Source: an uncultured Eubacteriales bacterium (lineage in GTDB: Bacteria; Bacillota_A; Clostridia; Oscillospirales; CAG-272). Taken from it: DNA of 5,290 bases. Location of the stretch: contig USTB01000074.1 of NCBI GenBank assembly GCA_900557635.1, forward strand, positions 1 to 5,290, written 5' to 3'. The first letter of the stretch is position 1. Each line of letters starts with the position of its first letter. The translations under genes and the position numbers were made by a program. Positions 1 to 4,548 of this stretch are shown piece by piece. A model generated the notes under the pieces. It saw only the letters and a program-made list of their open reading frames with translations. It was not told the DNA's origin and made no database searches.

Positions 1-5
1 TAATC

Positions 6-34
6 AGTATACCACACCGCGAGAAAAAAAGCAA
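6..34 (-). promoter_or_regulatory. Possible outward-facing sigma-A-type promoter
   Basis: Read on the minus strand, TTGCTT (29-34) and TATACT (6-11) are separated by 17 bases. The -10 matches consensus at 5 of 6 positions, but the -35 matches only its first three. The start point would fall outside the window, so it would serve a leftward gene that cannot be seen here. The surroundings are AT-rich, so a chance match is possible. Confidence 0.35.
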
Positions 35-55
35 GTGTTTTTTGAAATTTTTCTC
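21..55. repeat. AT-rich inverted repeat
   Basis: GAGAAAAA (21-28) is the reverse complement of TTTTTCTC (48-55), giving an 8-bp stem around a 19-base AT-rich centre. It lies downstream of the leftward TM2 gene and overlaps the possible outward promoter. It could mark the end of the leftward transcript or be an operator. The stem is almost all A-T, so neither role is secure. No better terminator is visible between here and the TM2 stop codon. Confidence 0.3.
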
Positions 56-115
56 ATTATTTGCAAAACTACCCCCTCTTGTCGCAGTGCCGGCGGACTG
101 TGCCCCCTGATTCGA

Positions 116-451
116 TCAAAGGTTAAGCATCAAGTTATTGAAATTCATTTCCTTTGCCCGCTTAGAGCAGGTGAACCAGTCAACGATCGTCAAAATGCCG
201 CAGACACCGCCGGTTAGGAGCTTCAGGATGCCCATACCGGTATCGCCGAGCATAAAACGGTCGATGCCGAAACCGCCGAGAAGGATAGAAATCAACAAAA
301 TCGTGGTAGGATCCTTCAACTCGACGGCGGAAAGAACCGCAAATTTGGACTCGTCCGCCGCGAGCAGCTTTTCTCGCAGGAGAACGACCTTTTCTACCGG
401 GATGTACTTCTGATTGGTTATGATAAACATATCGACCTTGCTTGCGTCCAT
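116..451 (-). CDS. TM2-domain membrane protein
   Basis: This is a 111-residue protein of the TM2 family: two short transmembrane helices joined by a tight turn carrying a DRF-type motif. Residues 1-48 form a charged soluble region (MDASKVDMF..., then Lys/Glu-rich) that usually precedes TM2 in Firmicutes homologues. Helix 1 spans about 49-63 (TTILLISILLGG), the turn is GIDRFMLGD (62-70), and helix 2 spans about 74-94 and ends in TIVDWF. The tail is short and polar. The length is typical, so the gene looks complete. The start has a good ribosome binding site, GGAGG at 459-463, 7 bases before the ATG. It lies 58 bases downstream of the DUF2752 gene on the same strand with no convincing promoter between, so it is probably co-transcribed with it. 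The molecular function of bacterial TM2 proteins is not established. Family assignment is strong; role unknown. Confidence 0.93.
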   Translation of the reverse strand: MDASKVDMFIITNQKYIPVEKVVLLREKLLAADESKFAVLSAVELKDPTTILLISILLGGFGIDRFMLGDTGMGILKLLTGGVCGILTIVDWFTCSKRAKEMNFNNLMLNL

Positions 452-458
452 AATGAAT

Positions 459-463
459 CCTCC
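459..463 (-). promoter_or_regulatory. Ribosome binding site of the TM2 gene
   Basis: GGAGG on the minus strand lies 7 bases before the ATG at 449-451. It fixes the start of the TM2 protein and supports independent translation, in contrast to the weak site of the upstream DUF2752 gene. Confidence 0.75.
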
Positions 464-486
464 GAATGATAATGATTTGAATTACT

Positions 487-515
487 TATCACACGCCCGC
501 AGGGGCGTATCACAC
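487..515. repeat. Hairpin flanked by direct repeats between DUF2752 and TM2 genes
   Basis: ACGCCC (493-498) and GGGCGT (503-508) form a 6-bp GC-rich stem with a 4-base loop just after the DUF2752 stop codon. The octamer TATCACAC occurs in direct orientation at 487-494 and 508-515, exactly 21 bases apart, on either side of the stem. There is no T-run after the stem on the minus strand, so it does not look like a full intrinsic terminator. It could be a processing or attenuation element, or chance. Confidence 0.4.
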
Positions 516-833
516 TACGGTACGGTAAAGTCGATACCCAAACAGAAGCACGGCAAAGCCGATGCACCCCGCAAGCAACCGTTTTTGGGTCTTGGGGCGG
601 AACAGTCCGGTCGTGAAATTCACGGTGATAAACAGAAACACCGGAATCGGCAAAAACAGCGGATGGTATGCGAATGCCTCCCGAAACCGAAGGTGCAAAA
701 AGGAGCTCCACGCACGGGTCACGCCGCACGTCGGGCACGCAATTCCGGTCAGCCGATAAATCGGACAACCGGTGCAGCACAACACCGCTGTCACGGCAAT
801 AAGAATACAATTCACTGCAACGATCTTTTTCAT
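510..833 (-). CDS. DUF2752 family membrane protein
   Basis: This 107-residue protein matches the DUF2752 family through its hallmark CPTCGVTRAW (residues 33-42) and the following AFAYHP (53-58). The family consensus is CPxCGxTRA plus a His-Pro before a membrane helix. A further Cys pair and GCP lie at residues 19-24. Three hydrophobic stretches are visible: about 4-20, 58-74 and 86-104. The two cysteines of the CPxC motif could bind a metal or form a redox pair, but the family's function is unknown. An in-frame TGA 15 bases upstream (846-848) makes the ATG at 831-833 the only sensible start. Its ribosome binding site is poor (only a GGA 2 bases from the ATG). It is the first gene of a leftward pair with the TM2 gene and sits about 44 bases below the predicted transcription start of a consensus promoter. 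Confidence 0.9.
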   Translation of the reverse strand: MKKIVAVNCILIAVTAVLCCTGCPIYRLTGIACPTCGVTRAWSSFLHLRFREAFAYHPLFLPIPVFLFITVNFTTGLFRPKTQKRLLAGCIGFAVLLFGYRLYRTVV

Positions 834-853
834 ATTCCGAAAGAATCAACCAT
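830..853 (-). other. Possible seven-codon leader ORF overlapping the DUF2752 start
   Basis: On the minus strand an ATG at 851-853 opens a seven-codon frame (MVDSFGI). Its TGA (830-832) overlaps the DUF2752 ATG as ATGA. A weak GGGA lies 6 bases before this ATG (860-863), while the DUF2752 start itself has almost no ribosome binding site. Translational coupling is therefore possible. Such a short frame can easily occur by chance. Confidence 0.2.
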
Positions 854-883
854 TCAGATTCCCGCTTTTCATCAACTGAAACA

Positions 884-913
884 ATTATATCCCATGCCCC
901 GCCCGTTTGTCAA
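884..913 (-). promoter_or_regulatory. Consensus sigma-A-type promoter for DUF2752-TM2
   Basis: On the minus strand a perfect TTGACA (908-913) and a perfect TATAAT (884-889) are separated by 18 bases. Transcription would start near 877, leaving a leader of about 44 bases before the DUF2752 ATG. The DNA just upstream of the -35 is A/T-tract rich, as in UP elements. Two perfect hexamers suggest strong or tightly repressed expression. Confidence 0.85.
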
Positions 914-915
914 CA

Positions 916-940
916 TTTTTTGGCATATTTCTGCAAAAAA
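916..940. repeat. Inverted repeat abutting the leftward promoter
   Basis: TTTTTTGGCA (916-925) pairs with TGCAAAAAA (932-940) apart from one bulged G at 923, around a 6-base centre TATTTC. It ends 3 bases from the -35 hexamer of the DUF2752 promoter. It may be a regulator site or simply A/T tracts forming an UP-like element. Confidence 0.4.
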
Positions 941-970
941 TTGCCGTCGGCACAGGTTCGTTCATGCAAA

Positions 971-995
971 GTCTGCGCCTTAACGGTGCGGAGAC
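971..995. repeat. Imperfect inverted repeat upstream of the ligase promoter
   Basis: GTCTGCGC (971-978) and GCGGAGAC (988-995) pair with one G-G mismatch, leaving a 9-base centre. The repeat lies 20 bases upstream of the -35 hexamer of the rightward promoter. Neither flank carries a T-run suitable for termination, so if functional it would more likely be an operator. Confidence 0.35.
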
Positions 996-1015
996 GGAAA
1001 ATTAACAAATAGCAG

Positions 1016-1045
1016 TTGTATGGCAAACTGCCGCCGTGCTATAAT
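1016..1045 (+). promoter_or_regulatory. Extended -10 promoter for the ligase-CotH operon
   Basis: TTGTAT (1016-1021) and a perfect TATAAT (1040-1045) are separated by 18 bases. TG one base before the -10 (1037-1038) gives the extended -10 form. Transcription would begin near 1052, leaving a leader of about 73 bases. The in-frame ATG at 1020 lies inside this promoter, so it cannot be the start of the protein made from this transcript. Confidence 0.75.
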
Positions 1046-1066
1046 ATCCCGCATAGGTGACGTAAA

Positions 1067-1111
1067 GCAAAGCACGGGAAGGCTTTTGCCGCGCACCGAC
1101 GGCGTATGCCG
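1067..1111 (+). other. Structured 5' leader of the ligase mRNA
   Basis: Two hairpins can form in the leader. GCAAAGC (1067-1073) pairs with GCTTTTGC (1082-1089) with one bulged T. CGGC (1100-1103) pairs with GCCG (1108-1111) around GTAT, touching the first G of the ribosome binding site. They match no riboswitch class that I recognise, and the second stem is only 4 bp. Confidence 0.3.
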
Positions 1112-1118
1112 GGGGAGG
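1111..1118 (+). promoter_or_regulatory. Ribosome binding site that decides the ligase start
   Basis: GGGGGAGG lies 6 bases before the ATG at 1125-1127. No comparable site precedes the earlier in-frame ATG at 1020, which also falls within the promoter. Confidence 0.85.
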
Positions 1119-1124
1119 ATACCA

Positions 1125-2798
1125 ATGAAGCTATACGATTATCCGCTGTACCGCGATTTTCCGCAGTGCGGCGATCTGCAGTCCCTGATCCGCGTGTTTC
1201 AGGTGCGGTACGGGGACATTCCCGCTCTGAGCTATCGGAACAAGCCGTCCGATGCCGAGCCGGTGACCGTTTCTTACCGCGCGTTTGCCGCAGATGTGCT
1301 TGCCTTGGCGAACGCCTGTCACAAGCACGGTATGACGGGCGCGCACTGCGCCGTGATCGGCGGCGTGTCCTACGACTGGATCTGCCTGTACTACGCGCTC
1401 CAGTGCGTCGGCGCCGTGATGGTGCCGCTGGATCGGGAATGGCAGGAAGCGGATCTGGCTTCCACCACGGCGTTTGCCGAATGCAATGTGGTGTTCTACG
1501 ATGCCAACCTCAAGGATAAGATGGGCAGTGTAGTGCCCGACGGCAAGAAATATGTCATGCGGGGGCACGGGGAAGGCTCGGTCGCCGCTCTGCGCGAGGA
1601 AGGTGCGGGAAGCACGGAATTTCCCGTCGCGGTCGATCCCGAGAAGATGTCCCTTCTGGTCTTTACCTCGGGAACCACGGGCAAGGGCAAGGGCGTTATG
1701 CTCACCCAGCGCGCCGTTCTGGACGATGTCACGGGCGGACTGTATCTCATCCGTCCCTCGGGTAAATCCATCCTCACTCTTCCGCCGCATCACACCTACG
1801 GCTCGTCCGTGGGCTTTCTGGCTCTGATGATCATGGGCATGGAGGTATACCTGTCCTCGGGCATCAAGTACCTTTCCAAGGAACTGCTTTCCGAGAAACC
1901 CGACCTGCTTGTGGCAGTCCCCCTGTTTTTGGAGTCCTTCTGGAAGCGCATTGAAAACGGGCTGAACGAAAGCGGCAAAAACAAGACCGTGGAAAGAGCG
2001 GTTCGAGTGACGGACGCCCTGCGCCGTGTGCACATCGACCTGCGTCCCGTCCTCTTCCGCCAGGTGCTTGCCGCGTTCGGCGGAAATCTGAAGATGATCG
2101 CCTCGGGCGGCGCGCCGCTTCGTCCCGAATTGGTGCGCGGCTTTGAGAGCTTCGGCATCGCCGTCCTCAACGGCTACGGCATCACCGAATGCGCGCCCCT
2201 CATCGCCTCCAACCGCGACCGCTTCTTCACGAGCAACACCGTGGGATATCCCATCCCGGGACTTTCCCTGAAGATCGACAGTCCGGACGAAAACGGCAAC
2301 GGCGAAATCTGCGTCAAAGGCTCCAACGTGATGCTGGGCTACTACCGCGACCCCGAAGCGACGGCGGCGGTTTTTGACGACGAAGGATATTTCCGCACCG
2401 GAGACATCGGTCACACCGACGAACGCGGCAGACTGGTCATTTCGGGCAGAAGCAAGAATCTGATCATTTTGGCAAACGGCAAAAACGTGTATCCCGAGGA
2501 GATCGAGACCGCCCTCTCCGCCGTTCCCGGCGTTGCGGACGTGGTGGTGTACGAAGGCGTCAGCCGCCGCGGCAGTGAGCATAACCGCATCGTAGCGGAA
2601 ATATATCCCGACCCCGCATTTGCCGCAGAGCGCACGAAAGAGGAGCTGTTTGCGTACTTCCGTGAGCATACGGACGCATATAACCGTACCGCCGTCCCCT
2701 ATAAGAAGGTGGAACTGGTTCGGGTGCGCACCCACGAATTCCCCAAAAATACATTGCGAAAGATCATGAGGTTCCGTCTGGATACCTCGATTGATTGA
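1125..2798 (+). CDS. AMP-forming acyl-CoA synthetase-like ligase
   Basis: This is a 557-residue ANL-superfamily adenylating enzyme, which activates a carboxylic acid with ATP to an acyl-adenylate and normally transfers it to CoA or a carrier thiol. The motifs appear in order: phosphate loop TSGTTGKGKG (181-190), YGITECAPL (351-359), GEICVKG (393-399), MLGYYRDPEAT (403-413), ribose-binding YFRTGD with Asp427, hinge GRSKN (441-445), and NGKNVYPEEIE (451-461). The C-terminal catalytic lysine is Lys546 in NTLRKIMR. All key residues are present. The architecture resembles long-chain fatty acid-CoA ligases, but the substrate cannot be read from sequence. No signal peptide or membrane helix is visible, so it is likely cytosolic. 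The start at 1125 is chosen over 1020 because of the strong ribosome binding site and the promoter position. It is the first gene of a probable two-gene operon, 12 bases before the CotH lipoprotein gene. Confidence 0.93.
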   Translation: MKLYDYPLYRDFPQCGDLQSLIRVFQVRYGDIPALSYRNKPSDAEPVTVSYRAFAADVLALANACHKHGMTGAHCAVIGGVSYDWICLYYALQCVGAVMVPLDREWQEADLASTTAFAECNVVFYDANLKDKMGSVVPDGKKYVMRGHGEGSVAALREEGAGSTEFPVAVDPEKMSLLVFTSGTTGKGKGVMLTQRAVLDDVTGGLYLIRPSGKSILTLPPHHTYGSSVGFLALMIMGMEVYLSSGIKYLSKELLSEKPDLLVAVPLFLESFWKRIENGLNESGKNKTVERAVRVTDALRRVHIDLRPVLFRQVLAAFGGNLKMIASGGAPLRPELVRGFESFGIAVLNGYGITECAPLIASNRDRFFTSNTVGYPIPGLSLKIDSPDENGNGEICVKGSNVMLGYYRDPEATAAVFDDEGYFRTGDIGHTDERGRLVISGRSKNLIILANGKNVYPEEIETALSAVPGVADVVVYEGVSRRGSEHNRIVAEIYPDPAFAAERTKEELFAYFREHTDAYNRTAVPYKKVELVRVRTHEFPKNTLRKIMRFRLDTSID

Positions 2799-2810
2799 AA
2801 GAGGTACGTC

Positions 2811-4127
2811 ATGGGTCACGGACACCTTCGGATCGTATCGCTGCTCTGCACCCTGTGCCTGCTTTTGCCCCCGGCACTTTTCACCGCCTGCGGCAATACC
2901 GACGGCGGCGGGGAGCAGAAGGACGGACAGGGATCGGAAATATCGGGGCTTCCGCAGCTGTATCTGACCACGCAGGGCGGAGCTGATATCCTTTCCAAAG
3001 AGGACTACATCACCTGCACGGCAGACATTTCCAACGTGCCGCCCGAATATGAGGCAAACGGGTGGACGGGACAGATTCGCTGTCGCGGGAACACGTCCTA
3101 CACGGTAGACAAGAAATCGTTCCGCGTGAAGTTCGACCGCCGTCAACAGCCGCTGGGTCTGGGCAACGGTCCCTGTAAATCGTGGGTCCTGCTGGCGGAG
3201 CAGGTGGATAAATCCATGATGCGCGACTACCTCATGTATCGGTTTTCCTCCTACGTACTCGGCGACGGATATTTCAGTCCGGACTGCGCCTATGTGGAGC
3301 TGACCGTGAACGGCGAATATCGGGGTCTGTACCTGCTGGCGGAGCAGATCGAATCGGACGTGTATCGGATCGACACCGGGGAGGAGACCGGTCTGCCGCC
3401 CGTGTTCCGCGGCTTCTTGGTGGAATTGGAGCAGTCCGAATTCCGCCGCGAGGGGCAGGAAAATGTGGATTACTTCCGCATTGCCGAGCGGAGCTTCGGC
3501 AAAACCGACTATTACACCGTAAAGGGCAAGGACATCTCGGCGGATCGCACCGAACGGATATGCGACTACCTGCGCAATGTCTATGCAGCGACCGCCCGAA
3601 AGAACAGCGAGGCGCTTGCCGAGTACATCGACATCGATTCCGCCGCCCGCATGTTCGTGATCCAGATGCTTGCCTGCGATAAGGACAGCAATTATTCCAG
3701 CACGTTTCTGTATAAGACGGTGGACGGGAAGCTGACCTTCGGTCCGCCGTGGGACTTTGATCTGGCGCTCGGCAACTACAGGGACAACGAATCGCCCGAG
3801 CTGATCTTCATGCCGCAGCTTTTGCTGTCCGTCGGCTCGTTCGGGGAGGTGCAGTCTGCGGCGCGCGCGCTGTGGAAGCAATTGCGGGACGAGGGATACT
3901 TCGATACCCTGCTTGCGGAAACGGATGCCGTTCAGGCGCAGATCGCGTCCGCGGCGGAGCGCAACGCAGAGCGCTGGAACGTGTGGGGCGAGGTCTATTC
4001 CACCTCTCAGACCGAAGAGGCGGCACTGTTCACCTGCCATGAGGAGGCATATCGTCATCTCACGGACTGGGTAAAGGCACGCATTCTCTTTTTGGATACG
4101 TATTTCGGCCGACAGAGCGCCGACTGA
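2811..4127 (+). CDS. CotH-kinase-family lipoprotein
   Basis: This 438-residue protein belongs to the CotH family, atypical protein kinases first known from the Bacillus spore coat, where CotH phosphorylates coat proteins. Residues 6-26 form a hydrophobic signal sequence ending in LFTAC. Cys27 would be the lipidated residue, and a Gly/Asp-rich linker follows, so the protein is predicted to be membrane-anchored outside the cell. Recognisable blocks are RCRGNTS (90-96) with KKSFRVKF (101-108), DKSMMRDYL (133-141), TVNGEYRGLYLLAEQI (165-180), the catalytic-loop-like ACDKDSNYSSTFLYK (288-302) and the metal-site-like PPWDFD (312-317). Asp290 or Asp292 and Asp315/Asp317 are candidate catalytic or metal ligands by analogy. 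The C-terminus has no wall anchor. AGAGG at 2800-2804, 6 bases before the ATG, supports the start. It follows the ligase by 12 bases and is closed by a terminator. The family call is strong; kinase activity and substrate are inferred. Confidence 0.9.
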   Translation: MGHGHLRIVSLLCTLCLLLPPALFTACGNTDGGGEQKDGQGSEISGLPQLYLTTQGGADILSKEDYITCTADISNVPPEYEANGWTGQIRCRGNTSYTVDKKSFRVKFDRRQQPLGLGNGPCKSWVLLAEQVDKSMMRDYLMYRFSSYVLGDGYFSPDCAYVELTVNGEYRGLYLLAEQIESDVYRIDTGEETGLPPVFRGFLVELEQSEFRREGQENVDYFRIAERSFGKTDYYTVKGKDISADRTERICDYLRNVYAATARKNSEALAEYIDIDSAARMFVIQMLACDKDSNYSSTFLYKTVDGKLTFGPPWDFDLALGNYRDNESPELIFMPQLLLSVGSFGEVQSAARALWKQLRDEGYFDTLLAETDAVQAQIASAAERNAERWNVWGEVYSTSQTEEAALFTCHEEAYRHLTDWVKARILFLDTYFGRQSAD

Positions 4128-4132
4128 ACCGT

Positions 4133-4172
4133 GCACCGGAACGCCGAGCGGCATCCGGTGCCGCTTTTTTTT
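4133..4172 (+). terminator. Intrinsic terminator after the CotH gene
   Basis: GCACCGGA (4133-4140) pairs perfectly with TCCGGTGC (4154-4161), and a further GCC/GGC pairing (4143-4145 with 4150-4152) is possible inside the loop. Eight T residues follow at 4165-4172. It begins 5 bases after the CotH stop codon and separates this operon from the ACT-domain gene. There is no A-run on the left, so it is one-directional. Confidence 0.9.
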
Positions 4173-4192
4173 CGCAAAATGCGCGCCACGGC

Positions 4193-4221
4193 TTGCATTT
4201 GGAGTCACTTTGCAGTATAAT
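4193..4221 (+). promoter_or_regulatory. Sigma-A-type promoter for the ACT-UPF0210 pair
   Basis: TTGCAT (4193-4198) and a perfect TATAAT (4216-4221) are separated by the ideal 17 bases. Transcription would start near 4228, giving a leader of about 36 bases with a ribosome binding site (GGAGGG, 4252-4257). Confidence 0.8.
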
Positions 4222-4263
4222 GAGACAAATACGTCCCCGTTTTCGGGCGTCGGAGGGTAACAT

Positions 4264-4533
4264 ATGAAAGCAGTTGTAACGGTTATCGGCAAGGACAATG
4301 TCGGGATCATCGCCAAGGTCAGCGCAGGCTGTGCCGAATTCGGCGCCAACATTCTTGAAATTTCGCAGTCGGTGCTCAATGAGTATTTCGCCATGATCAT
4401 GCTGGTGGATATCTCCGCACTGACTCTGCCGTTTGCGGAGTTTGTGGATCGGATGACCGCCATCGGTCAGAAAAACGCATTGGAGATCCACACCATGCAT
4501 GAGGAGGTCTTTTCCTCCATGCATCGCGTCTGA
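4264..4533 (+). CDS. ACT-domain protein (UPF0237 type)
   Basis: This 89-residue protein is essentially a single ACT domain, the fold that binds amino acids or other small ligands and often acts as a regulatory dimer. The first strand and turn carry the typical VTVIGKDNVGIIAKVS (5-20), followed by GANILEISQSV (28-38) and the strand FAMIMLVDIS (42-51). This matches the small stand-alone ACT proteins grouped as UPF0237, related to the N-terminal part of GcvR-like regulators. GGAGGG lies 6 bases before the ATG. It is the first gene of a pair with the UPF0210 gene, 15 bases downstream. That adjacency is widely conserved in Firmicutes and some archaea, suggesting that the two products work together. 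The ligand is unknown. No DNA-binding domain is present, so a direct transcription-factor role is unlikely. Confidence 0.92.
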   Translation: MKAVVTVIGKDNVGIIAKVSAGCAEFGANILEISQSVLNEYFAMIMLVDISALTLPFAEFVDRMTAIGQKNALEIHTMHEEVFSSMHRV

Positions 4534-4548
4534 GAGGAGAGGCGAGAC

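Noticed and set aside
83..102. Hairpin CGCAGT/ACTGTG downstream of the TM2 stop codon as a terminator.
   Set aside because: The stem is 6 bp with a G-T pair, and no T-run follows closely on the minus strand.
418..849. A 143-codon minus-strand open frame overlapping the DUF2752 gene in another frame.
   Set aside because: It needs a TTG start, has no family features, and covers the same DNA as the DUF2752 frame with the conserved CPTCGVTRAW.
414..983. A 189-codon plus-strand open frame opposite the DUF2752 gene.
   Set aside because: The product is low in hydrophobic structure and Arg/His/Lys-rich, with no recognisable domain. The opposite strand carries a clear DUF2752 motif and its promoter.
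1020..1124. N-terminal extension of 35 residues for the ligase from the ATG at 1020.
   Set aside because: That ATG lies within the predicted promoter and lacks a ribosome binding site. The added residues are Arg-rich and unlike the family N-terminus.
1131..4463. A 1110-codon open frame on the minus strand across the ligase and CotH genes.
   Set aside because: It is in exact complementary codon register with both real genes and stays open because they almost never use TTA, CTA or TCA. It stops at the one CTA, codon 3 of the ligase. It runs through a terminator and a promoter, and its product resembles no family.
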